Of a stretch of DNA of 64,000 nucleotides, positions 48,001-55,326 are shown one piece after another. Made by a program: the position numbers and the translations under genes. Numbering within the stretch: the first letter of the stretch is position 1; each line of letters starts with the position of its first letter. The notes beneath the pieces were generated by a model. It had not been told where the DNA came from and made no database searches. It was given only the letters and a program-made list of their open reading frames with translations. The stretch is from CAZJQD01 sp964548165 [NCBI: uncultured bacterium] (GTDB lineage Bacteria; UBA8481): contig CAZJQD010000006.1 of assembly GCA_964548165.1 (NCBI GenBank), positions 1 to 64,000 on the forward strand, given 5' to 3'.

Positions 48001-49193
48001 AGGACCTCTCCACCTCCGGAGGAAGCAACGCGCGCCTCGGCGAAGACCACGTCCACCTGGAAGCCGGGGCCGACGGCGAGAATCCCGAGGGTCTCGTTGG
48101 AGCGGAGATCGCGGGCCTCCAGGGTGCGGAGGTACTCCTCCATCACCAGGAAGATCGTGACCGACGAGATATTGCCGTGGTCGCGGAGAACGTCGCGACT
48201 CGTCGTCAAGCCGCCATGCGACAGCCCCAGTGCCTTCTCCACCGCGTCGAGAATCTTCGGGCCGCCGGGATGCACGAGCCACCGCGCGGGCGGCGCGGCG
48301 ACGGATTGCGTGCGGACAAGATCGGAGACGGCCGGCATCAGGGTCTCGCCGATGAAGCGCGGGATGCGGCGCGACAGGAAGATGTGAAATCCGGTCGCCT
48401 CGAGATCGTATCCCATGAAGGCCTCGGTCCCGGGGAAGAACCGGGACGCGGAGCCGGTCAGCGCGATCCCCGGGGCCCGTTCGTCGTCCAGGATCAAGGC
48501 CGCGGCACCGTCGCCGAAGATGGCGCAGGAGACGAGATGGTCCGCGGTGAAGTCGGTGGGCTGAAAGGTCAGCGTCGGAAGCTCCATCGCCACGACGAGG
48601 ACCTTGGACCCGGGATATGCGCGCAGGAAGTCCTGGCCGAAACGGAGCGCGGCAACGCCGGCCGCGCACCCCAGTTCCGTGATCGGCAGGCGCCGCACGT
48701 CGGGCCGAAAGCCGAAGCGATTGACGAGGCGAGCGTCGAGCGAGGGAATGGCGAACCCGGTGCAGGACGTCGAGATGATGAGGTCGATCGCGGAGGCCTC
48801 GACGCCCGTCTTCGCCAGGACCTTCTCGATCGCGGCGATGCCCAGGCGCTCAGCATGTTCCAGGTAGAGGCGATTCTTCTCTCCCAATGTGCGCGGCGAA
48901 AGAAGTTCGTCGATGGGGAGCGCGGCCGCGCGCGCGCGGACGCCCGCGTGCTCGAACGCGTGCTTGATCTTTTCGAGCGGGAGCTCCGGGGAGACCCCGG
49001 CGGCGAGGACACCGGGGACTGCGGCGGCGGCAGGAACCGAGGTGGCCGAGGATGTGAGCCAGCGTTCGACGAGCCCGAACGCCTCCTCCTGCGTGAACGC
49101 ATGCTCGGGAAAGACGCTGGCGATGCCGGCCACCCGGGCATTGCGGGGGGAAGGGACCGTGAAGACGGATTCGCTCATGAAGGGCGCGTTCAT
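47937..49193 (-). CDS. Type III polyketide synthase (chalcone/stilbene synthase family)
   Basis: Condenses an acyl-CoA starter with malonyl-CoA units. 418 residues with a complete triad: Cys176 (ITELGCAAG), His308 (WLVHPGGPKILDAVE), Asn341 (DHGNISSVTIFLVMEE). ISTSCTGFAIPSLDARL marks the bacterial branch. About 25 extra C-terminal residues overlap the converging response-regulator gene by 64 bp. The ATG overlaps the yceI stop (ATGA), so the two are co-translated. Product could be an alkylpyrone or alkylresorcinol, unproven. Confidence 0.92.
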   Translation of the reverse strand: MNAPFMSESVFTVPSPRNARVAGIASVFPEHAFTQEEAFGLVERWLTSSATSVPAAAAVPGVLAAGVSPELPLEKIKHAFEHAGVRARAAALPIDELLSPRTLGEKNRLYLEHAERLGIAAIEKVLAKTGVEASAIDLIISTSCTGFAIPSLDARLVNRFGFRPDVRRLPITELGCAAGVAALRFGQDFLRAYPGSKVLVVAMELPTLTFQPTDFTADHLVSCAIFGDGAAALILDDERAPGIALTGSASRFFPGTEAFMGYDLEATGFHIFLSRRIPRFIGETLMPAVSDLVRTQSVAAPPARWLVHPGGPKILDAVEKALGLSHGGLTTSRDVLRDHGNISSVTIFLVMEEYLRTLEARDLRSNETLGILAVGPGFQVDVVFAEARVASSGGGEVLQPGVGLGAAAGASSSGYFSR

Positions 49194-49801
49194 CCGCGCA
49201 CTGGGGCCGCGGCGCCGGTTACCCGGAAATCGACGCGAACATCATCGGCGACCCGCACGAAGAGAAAGCCGGGACGCTCCATGCCAAACTCCGTGATCCG
49301 GCAGTCGAGTCGTCCCGTGACGGTGAGCTTTTCACCCTGGAAGGCCCCGATGATGGGAACGCGCTTGGGCGCCGTCACTCCGTGCATGGCGAGCTCGCCG
49401 ACCGCGGTCGCCGTGAAGGTGTCCGCTCCCGACCAGCGCAGGTTCTCGATCTTCGTGAGGTGAAACGTGATATGGGGAAACCGCGCCACATCGAAGACCG
49501 CGTTCATCTTGGTATCGCGGGCGCCGATCCCGGTCTTCAAGGACGAGACCGGGATCGCGATCTCGCCGTGCGCGGTCTCCACGATCCTCTCCCGGTCACA
49601 GCCGAAGGACCCACGGATCGTCGCGGAGGTTCCGTTGAAATCATGCCCCGTGGAATGCGCGTGAAAGGTGACCGCGCTCGGGGCGGCGGCTCGATACTCC
49701 GTCATCGCATAAGCGGCGACGCTCGTCGCGGCGACGACGGTCACGGCATACGTGAGCCCTGCCGCGAACAGTCGAACCACAACCTTCAGACGATTCTTCA
49801 T
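49190..49801 (-). CDS. Exported YceI-family protein
   Basis: 203 residues: signal anchor (VVVRLFAAGLTYAVTVVAAT), then a lipocalin-like YceI domain (SAVTFHAHSTGHDFNGTSAT, ETAHGEIAIPVSSLKTG, FPHITFHLTKIE, FTATAVGELAMHGVT). YceI proteins bind isoprenoid or long-chain lipids in the periplasm. Co-translated with the polyketide synthase, so it may carry its lipid product (inference). AAGGAG lies before the ATG. Confidence 0.9.
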   Translation of the reverse strand: MKNRLKVVVRLFAAGLTYAVTVVAATSVAAYAMTEYRAAAPSAVTFHAHSTGHDFNGTSATIRGSFGCDRERIVETAHGEIAIPVSSLKTGIGARDTKMNAVFDVARFPHITFHLTKIENLRWSGADTFTATAVGELAMHGVTAPKRVPIIGAFQGEKLTVTGRLDCRITEFGMERPGFLFVRVADDVRVDFRVTGAAAPVRG

Positions 49802-49964
49802 GAGGAACTCTCCTTCGTGACCATGATGCCCGTTAGAGAGCAAGCCGCATGCCGCCCCACCCGCTCACAAAGTCGCCTGTTTCCAGTCCGCGGCTTTCAT
49901 AAAGTGTAAGCGCCGTCGCCGGCGGCGCCATTTTGTGAAAGGCGGCCGGACCGTGACAGATGGA
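49802..49964. promoter_or_regulatory. Intergenic region upstream of yceI with short inverted repeat
   Basis: 163 nt between the bioF-like stop and yceI. It contains GCGCCG - 7 nt - CGGCGC near 49913-49931. I see no sigma-54 -24/-12 consensus and no clear sigma-70 promoter. It must hold either the yceI promoter or read-through from the operon above. Confidence 0.3.
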
Positions 49965-51113
49965 TCATCCCGCGAACGACTTCAAGACCCCGAGCCACCC
50001 GGGGTTCGTCGCGAGCTCCAGGACGTGATCGGCCTGGACGCTCAAGCGCAGGCGCGCGGTGCCCGTGGGAACGGTCGGGGGGCGGATCGCCTGCGCGAGG
50101 GCGCCGGCGGCCAGGAGTTCCCGACCAGCGGCCAGGGCGCGATCCGGATCGCCGAGAATCAACGGCAGGATCGGCGAGGCTACGGGCGCCAGTCCCAGTG
50201 CGTCGCGGAGCGCGAACGACCGGTCCCTGAGGCGCGTCACCCGCTCCGGTTCCCTCCGAATCAACCGGACCGCGGCCAGCGCCGCGCCGACGCAGGCGGG
50301 AGCGATCCCCGTCGTGTAGATGAAGGCTCCTCCGCGTTGCAGAACGAGATCGATGACCTCGGAGGTCGCGGCGATGAAGCCTCCCTGGCTTGCCAGGGCC
50401 TTCGAGAGCGTCCCGACCTGTACGATATCGGTCGCCGGGCTCAGCCCGTGGTGGCGGAGCGTCCCGGCGCCATCCGCCCCGAGGACGCCGGTGGCGTGAG
50501 CATCGTCGAGGACGATCATCGCCTCGACGGCGCGCGCGTCGGCCAGGATCGCCGGCAGGTCCGCAATGTCGCCGTCCATGGAGTGCACACCGTCGAGGAC
50601 GACGAAGAGTCGGCGGCAGGAACGCCCGCGCAGGCGCTCCAGGACGTACGCGAGTCCGCCCGGGTCTTCTCTACGCCAGACCGCGAGCTTCGCGCCGCTG
50701 AGCCGCGCACCGCTCACCAGGCACGCGTGCGCGCCCTTCTCCAGTGCGATCCCGTCCTCGGGCCCGGCGAGCGCGGTCAGCGTCGCGAGCGCGGCCGCGA
50801 ATCCGGTCGGCGTCACGAGGGCGCGCGACGTCCCCTTCCACGCGGCCAACTCTTCTTCCAGCGTGACGACGCGCGGCGACGTTCCCGTGATGAGCCGCGC
50901 CGACCCCGCCCCGGCGCCGTCCTCGCGGAGAGCGACCGTCGCGCCTTCGATCACTTCCGGGTGATGCACGAGCGAGAGATAGTTGTTGCTGGTGAAGTTG
51001 ATGAGCCGCCGCCCGTTCTCCTCGACATGCGGCGCCGCGCCGTGAACGCGCGGCCGGAGCGCGCGCCGCAGATCCCCGGGGATCGCCGCGAGTTCCTCTT
51101 CCATCCAGTTCAT
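49965..51113 (-). CDS. 8-amino-7-oxononanoate synthase-like (alpha-oxoamine synthase)
   Basis: PLP enzyme of 382 residues that joins an amino acid to an acyl thioester with loss of CO2. Motifs: NYLSLVHHPEV, GAGSARLITG, LDDAHATGVLGADG (Asp203, His206), PLP Lys238 in GTLSKALASQGG, and RPPTVPTGTARLRLSV, the BioF-type C-terminal signature. This favours pimeloyl thioester plus alanine (biotin), but no other bio gene is nearby and the operon partners are a ketosynthase and a ketoreductase, so a different acyl substrate is possible. The ATG overlaps the ketosynthase stop (ATGA). Confidence 0.88.
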   Translation of the reverse strand: MNWMEEELAAIPGDLRRALRPRVHGAAPHVEENGRRLINFTSNNYLSLVHHPEVIEGATVALREDGAGAGSARLITGTSPRVVTLEEELAAWKGTSRALVTPTGFAAALATLTALAGPEDGIALEKGAHACLVSGARLSGAKLAVWRREDPGGLAYVLERLRGRSCRRLFVVLDGVHSMDGDIADLPAILADARAVEAMIVLDDAHATGVLGADGAGTLRHHGLSPATDIVQVGTLSKALASQGGFIAATSEVIDLVLQRGGAFIYTTGIAPACVGAALAAVRLIRREPERVTRLRDRSFALRDALGLAPVASPILPLILGDPDRALAAGRELLAAGALAQAIRPPTVPTGTARLRLSVQADHVLELATNPGWLGVLKSFAG

Positions 51114-52288
51114 ACGAGGAATCCGCGGCGCGAACGAAGAACTTCCCCTGTCTCCGCCAGGATCGGGACCTCCAGCACCAATGCCGCCATCGCGCCCCCG
51201 AAGCCGTAGGAGAGGACGAGGACGCGATGCGGCCCTGCGCCCGGCAGGGACTCGGCGTCACGAATGAGGCAGGCGGAGGCGCACGCCGGATCGATCTCCT
51301 CCAGGCCGAACGTGCCCGGCGCCGCGCCTTCCGCCGCAAAGCCGATCGTCAGGAGAGTCTCGACGGCACCCGCGGCGCCGAGGCAGTGACCGGTCAACGC
51401 CTTCGTCGACGAGGCCGGCGCGCGCGCTCCCCGATCGTCCCACACGTGACGAAGGGCGGCCGCCTCCGCCTGGTCGTTGTTCTTCGTGCCCGTCCCATGC
51501 AGGTGGATGTAAGCAATATCGCCCGCGACCGTCTCGGCCGACCGCAGGGCGCGCTCGATGAGCCGCGCGATCGAGAGACCGTCGGGGGGCGTGGCGATCG
51601 CGTGGCCGGTCTCGCCGGCCTGGGCCCAGCCGAGGATCCTCGCGTGGATGCGCGCCCCTCGCGCATGCGCGTCACTCTCCCTCTCCAGGACCGCCACACC
51701 CGCGCCCTCCGCCGGCACGAAGCCGTCGCGGCGCCGATCGAACGGACGCGGACGCGTCTTCGAGAGGACGCCAAGCCGGCGGAATCCCGCGATCGTCAGC
51801 GGATGAAGCGTGCCCTCCGCGCTCCCGGCCAGCATGAGATCGGCCTCGTCGTTCTGCAGGAGCATGGCGGCGCGGATCCAACTGCAGAGCCCGGTGGCGC
51901 AGGCGCCGATCGAGGTCACGACGGGTCCCCGAAAGTTCGTCGGTCTGAGATTCGGCGTGAAGAAACTCCACCAGGCCGTCGAATCCAGGGCGAGCGGATC
52001 ACCGCCGGCATCATCCAGCCCGGCAAGAAGAGCCTGCAGTCCCAGCTTGGAGGCCGAGATTGTGCTCCCCCTGCGTTCCGGTTCGACGCCTGCGTCGCCC
52101 TCCACCGCATGGGCGTCAGAAAGCGCCCACGTGGCGGCCATGGCCGCCAGGCGGGAGGTCCGATCCCCCTCGCAATTTTCCAGCCCGCATCCCCGCGGCA
52201 CGGCATCCCCGATCCCGTCCCGGCACGCCAAAGCCAGCCCCCGTCCGGTAACAACGATGGTTGGCCGGTCGCCACAGGCGCCTATCAC
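51110..52288 (-). CDS. Beta-ketoacyl synthase (FabF-like ketosynthase)
   Basis: 392 residues from GTG 52288. Decarboxylative Claisen condensing enzyme with full active site: Cys130 (SIGACATGL), His264 (LHGTGTKNND), Lys296 (STKALTGH), His301. Divergent from housekeeping FabF. GTG 52288 fuses to a preserved SDR stop (GTGA) in the outermost copy of a tandem repeat, which suggests it is the ancestral start; GTG 52327, in frame within the repeat, is now also possible. Confidence 0.88.
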   Translation of the reverse strand: MIGACGDRPTIVVTGRGLALACRDGIGDAVPRGCGLENCEGDRTSRLAAMAATWALSDAHAVEGDAGVEPERRGSTISASKLGLQALLAGLDDAGGDPLALDSTAWWSFFTPNLRPTNFRGPVVTSIGACATGLCSWIRAAMLLQNDEADLMLAGSAEGTLHPLTIAGFRRLGVLSKTRPRPFDRRRDGFVPAEGAGVAVLERESDAHARGARIHARILGWAQAGETGHAIATPPDGLSIARLIERALRSAETVAGDIAYIHLHGTGTKNNDQAEAAALRHVWDDRGARAPASSTKALTGHCLGAAGAVETLLTIGFAAEGAAPGTFGLEEIDPACASACLIRDAESLPGAGPHRVLVLSYGFGGAMAALVLEVPILAETGEVLRSRRGFLV

Positions 52289-52409
52289 CACGGCACGATC
52301 CGCCCGTCCGCGGCACGCGGCCTCCACGCATTCACCACGGCACTATGCGCCCGTCCGCGGCACGCGGCCTTCACGCATTCACCACGGCACTATGCGCCCG
52401 TCCGCGGCA
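52285..52409 (-). repeat. 47-bp tandem repeat at SDR/ketosynthase junction
   Basis: About 2.7 copies (52285-52331, 52332-52378, 52379-52409) of a 47-bp unit that encodes the last codons of the SDR (GRIVPW, stop) and the ketosynthase start. Copies 2 and 3 differ only at isolated bases. Its position, number and coding content exclude CRISPR. Confidence 0.93.
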
Positions 52410-53080
52410 AAGACCTGGCCCGTCACCGCCTCCAGGCCCGCCACCTCGCGGATCAGCCGCGCCGCATCCTCCACGCTCGCCAGCGTTCCCAATACGTGAT
52501 CGCGCGTCGAGGCCTTCATCGCCTCCGGCGCCTCTCGTCCCATGTCCGTATCGAGGTAACCGGGGCAGACGACGTTGACGCGGACATGCGGCGCCAGCTC
52601 GCGCGCCGCGCTGACGGCGAGTCCCATGAGCCCAGCCTTGCTGGCCGCGTAGTTGACGGCGCCCGCCGCGCCGCGCCGTCCCATGATCGAGGCCACCAGG
52701 ACGACCGCGCCCCGGGACTCCACGAGAAGTGGCGCCGCCGCCCTGAGCCCCCAGAACGCGCCGGAGAGATTGACGGCCAGGATCCGGTCCCACTCCTCCT
52801 CCGTCATCCTGAGCATCGGCCGATCCGCGATGACGGCCGCGTTCGCGACGAAGAGATCGAGCCGCCCAAAGCGTTCCTTCAGCGTCGCGATCGATCGGTC
52901 GGCAGTCAGGGGATCGGCAACATCGCCCGGCAACGCCACGCTGCCGGGGAGCGCGGGCGGCGCGCTGGAGTGACAACCGAGCCCGAGATCGAAATCGGGC
53001 GCCAGGAGATCGGCGAGCCGGCGGCCCAGCCCGCGCGACGCGCCCGTGATCCAGGCGACGCGGCGAGGCGACCCGGTCAC
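52379..53080 (-). CDS. SDR-family 3-oxoacyl reductase (FabG-like)
   Basis: 233 residues, NAD(P)H-dependent. Cofactor loop TGASRGLG, NAAVIADRPMLRM, catalytic Ser/Tyr/Lys region with NYAASKAG, VNVVCPGYLDTDMG. Likely reduces the beta-keto group made by the ketosynthase encoded next. GTG start overlaps the aminotransferase stop (GTGA). The current stop is the first met of three repeated copies of its own 3' end. Confidence 0.92.
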   Translation of the reverse strand: MTGSPRRVAWITGASRGLGRRLADLLAPDFDLGLGCHSSAPPALPGSVALPGDVADPLTADRSIATLKERFGRLDLFVANAAVIADRPMLRMTEEEWDRILAVNLSGAFWGLRAAAPLLVESRGAVVLVASIMGRRGAAGAVNYAASKAGLMGLAVSAARELAPHVRVNVVCPGYLDTDMGREAPEAMKASTRDHVLGTLASVEDAARLIREVAGLEAVTGQVFAADGRIVPW

Positions 53081-53940
53081 GCGAACGTGGGAACGCTTCC
53101 TGAAGCCGTCGCCTCCAGCGCCTCATCCCACGCCGCCTGCAGGCGAAGCACCGAGGGCTCATCGACCGCATACGCGCGCCCCGCGAACTCCCGAACCCCC
53201 ACGGGCCCCCAGGACACGTTCGAGACCACGATAGCGTCCGCGCTCCGCAGATCCTCGGCCGTGAAGGACTGGACCGTTACAGGCACGCTCTTCGTGAGTA
53301 TCGCCCTCGAGACGCTGGCAAGGACGCGGCCCGGCGGAGGCACCACGATCGTCCCCCCGACCACGGCGAAGATCGCGCTCGCCGCGCCCTCGGCCACGTC
53401 GCCCTTGTGATCGAGGAGAAGCGCCTCGTCGGTGCCGCAGATCTCGCGCGCCAGGGCCATCGCCCCGGTCGAGATCGTCTTGACCACCTCCCGCCCGAAC
53501 GGCAGGGGGCGCAGGATGGGAACGATGCCCAGCGACATTCCCCGCGCGCGCAACGCGCCGATCTCGGGAAGCGGGCGCGTCTGCACGACGACCGTGGACG
53601 CGGCGCCGGGTATGCGGTTGAACCCCCCGCCGCCGACTCCGCGCGTCACGGTGGTGCGGATAACAAGATCGCCGCCGCCATTGTGCCCCAGGGTCTCCCG
53701 CCAGATCTCCACGAGCTGTTCCGCCTTCCAGGGCGCGTTGATCCGGACCGCGGCCAGCGCCTCCAGGAGCCTGGCGGCATGGAGCTCGGGGGCGAAGAGC
53801 TTTCCCCGGATGCTGCGCATCGTCTCGTAGACGCCGTCACCCATCTGGAATCCGCGATCGTTGATCGAGATTACGGCCGCCGAATCAGGAAGGAACGTGC
53901 CGTTCAGCCAGGCAACGCCGCCCCGCGCCTTCGTCGTCAC
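53077..53940 (-). CDS. Class IV PLP aminotransferase / aminodeoxychorismate lyase-like
   Basis: 287 residues, fold type IV. INDRGFQMGDGVYETMRSI at the N-terminus, the PLP Lys in VVKTISTGAMALAREI, LLLDHKGDVAEGAASAIFAV and IVVPP follow the PabC/BCAT/D-amino-acid aminotransferase pattern. Whether it transaminates or eliminates cannot be told. Start GTG 53940 lies 7 nt after the redoxin stop. In operon with SDR, ketosynthase and bioF-like genes. Confidence 0.86.
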   Translation of the reverse strand: MTTKARGGVAWLNGTFLPDSAAVISINDRGFQMGDGVYETMRSIRGKLFAPELHAARLLEALAAVRINAPWKAEQLVEIWRETLGHNGGGDLVIRTTVTRGVGGGGFNRIPGAASTVVVQTRPLPEIGALRARGMSLGIVPILRPLPFGREVVKTISTGAMALAREICGTDEALLLDHKGDVAEGAASAIFAVVGGTIVVPPPGRVLASVSRAILTKSVPVTVQSFTAEDLRSADAIVVSNVSWGPVGVREFAGRAYAVDEPSVLRLQAAWDEALEATASGSVPTFA

Positions 53941-53947
53941 GCCGTGA

Positions 53948-54508
53948 TCACAGCCACTTGATGGAACAGCCGATGGGATGCGAGGCGTTGACGGGCGGAG
54001 TCGAGCCGGTGGCCACGGCATCCAGGGCCTCCTTCAACCAGGAGCGTCTCACCTTCGACTCCTCCATCTCATCGTCGATCCGACCCGTGTAGGCAAGCAG
54101 GCCCTGAGCATCGAAGAGATAGAACTCGGGCGTGCACGCCGCTCCGAAGGCGCGCGCCGCCTCCTGCGATCGATCCGCGGCGTAGAAGAACGGGAATTTC
54201 CGCGCCTCCGCCCGCTCCCGCATCTTCGCCTCGCTGTCCTCGGCGTAGCCCGCATTCGCCGCGTTCGGGTTGATCATCAGGAACGCGAAGCCCCGCGGGG
54301 CGAACTCGTGCGTCAGCCGGATCAGCCGGTCCTCGTAGGCCTGGACGTAGGGACAGTGATTGCACGTGAACCCGACGAGCGCGCCGGCGCGGCCGCGCGT
54401 GCGTAGCGTCGCCGCATCCCAGGGTCGCCCCGAAATATCCGCGACCGAGAACGCGGGAACGGGATCGCCGATGCCGAGCCGAGACGGGTTTTCCGTGATG
54501 AGCACCAT
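53948..54508 (-). CDS. Thioredoxin-fold redoxin (AhpC/TSA-like)
   Basis: 186 residues, cytosolic. GDPVPAFSVADISGRPWD opens the fold; FTCNHCPYVQAYEDRL holds two Cys in a CxxC-like site; FLMINPNAANAG and CTPEFYLFDAQGLLAYTGRID follow. This matches the thioredoxin-family proteins with CNHCPYV active sites, function unproven. Leads the aminotransferase-SDR-ketosynthase-bioF operon. TATAAT lies 7 nt before the ATG. Confidence 0.88.
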   Translation of the reverse strand: MVLITENPSRLGIGDPVPAFSVADISGRPWDAATLRTRGRAGALVGFTCNHCPYVQAYEDRLIRLTHEFAPRGFAFLMINPNAANAGYAEDSEAKMRERAEARKFPFFYAADRSQEAARAFGAACTPEFYLFDAQGLLAYTGRIDDEMEESKVRRSWLKEALDAVATGSTPPVNASHPIGCSIKWL

Positions 54509-54515
54509 GCGGGGG

Positions 54516-54521
54516 ATTATA
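54516..54521 (-). promoter_or_regulatory. Consensus -10 box of redoxin operon (leaderless)
   Basis: TATAAT on the minus strand, 7 nt before ATG 54508; no Shine-Dalgarno between. The clearest leaderless case here. Confidence 0.6.
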
Positions 54522-54568
54522 CCAAAGCCACACCCCCAAGTTGACAGGCAAGAAAGGCCCTTGAACCC

Positions 54569-54751
54569 CGAAGTTCGATCAAACACGGAGACGCGGAGAC
54601 ACGGAGAAGATCTCTTAGAAGGGCTTGCGCAGGGAAATGGACAGATTACTTCAAGGTGATATGGCCGCCTTTGATCTTGAATTTGGTGCATGTCTCCGTG
54701 CCTCAAGCCCCGCGTAGCGGGGCGGGTGCCTCCGTGTTTGATCGCACTTCG
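54569..54751. repeat. CACAGAGA-type inverted-repeat element, copy 2
   Basis: 22-bp terminal inverted repeats, one mismatch (54569-54590 and 54730-54751; core GATCAAACACGGAG). Inside the right end sits a small hairpin (CCCCGCGTAGCGGGG). The element fills most of the 302-nt divergent gap 54509-54810; the rest holds only the two promoters. Confidence 0.75.
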
Positions 54752-54797
54752 AAATCCTATGGAAGGGGTACCGGTTTTGCTTTGACGGAATCTCCTC

Positions 54798-54803
54798 TAC
54801 AAT
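54798..54803 (+). promoter_or_regulatory. TANNNT -10 box of doxX-like gene
   Basis: TACAAT, 7 nt before ATG 54811; a weak -35 (TTTTGC) lies 17 nt upstream. Confidence 0.5.
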
Positions 54804-54810
54804 CCCTGCC

Positions 54811-55230
54811 ATGTTCCTTCGAACCTCGGCGGCCGGATGGGCCGCGTTTCTCCTGCGCTTCTCGCTTGGTCTTCTCATGTTCGTGGCCGGGCTCAACAAG
54901 TTCCTCCAGCCCGGCGGCCCCGCCGCCATCATGGACTGGATGAGCAATGAATTCGCCAAGACCTGGCTCCCGCTCGTTCTTGTCAGGCCCTTCGCCTTCG
55001 CGCTCCCCTTCCTCGAGGTCGCCCTGGGGCTCTTCCTGGCAACCGGCCTCTACCGCGTCCCCGCCCTCGCGGTGAACGGTCTCCTCCTCCTCGCGCTCCT
55101 CTTCGGCCAGCTCGTGATGGGCACCAGCGAAACGGCGCCCTTGATGTTCCTGTACCTGGGCGCGACCGCCGGAGCGCTGCTCTTATCAGCCTCCGATACC
55201 CTGACCCTGGAGAACCTCCTGGATCGCTGA
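54811..55230 (+). CDS. DoxX-family membrane protein
   Basis: 139 residues with four hydrophobic segments. FLLRFSLGLLMFVAGLNKFL and FALPFLEVALGLFLATGLY are the DoxX/SURF4-type signatures. Function in bacteria is unclear; some members act in redox or thiol homeostasis. Divergent from the redoxin operon. Confidence 0.88.
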   Translation: MFLRTSAAGWAAFLLRFSLGLLMFVAGLNKFLQPGGPAAIMDWMSNEFAKTWLPLVLVRPFAFALPFLEVALGLFLATGLYRVPALAVNGLLLLALLFGQLVMGTSETAPLMFLYLGATAGALLLSASDTLTLENLLDR

Positions 55231-55326
55231 TTTCACCGCCGTTACGCCGAGCTCCCGCCGCCCCCAAAGCCGCCCGGCCCCGCCGTTCAGTTTGCGTAGA
55301 TTCCTGCCGATAAGAGAAGCACGGCC

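Noticed and set aside
52285-52409. CRISPR-like array
   Set aside because: Units are contiguous without spacers and encode the end of the SDR gene.
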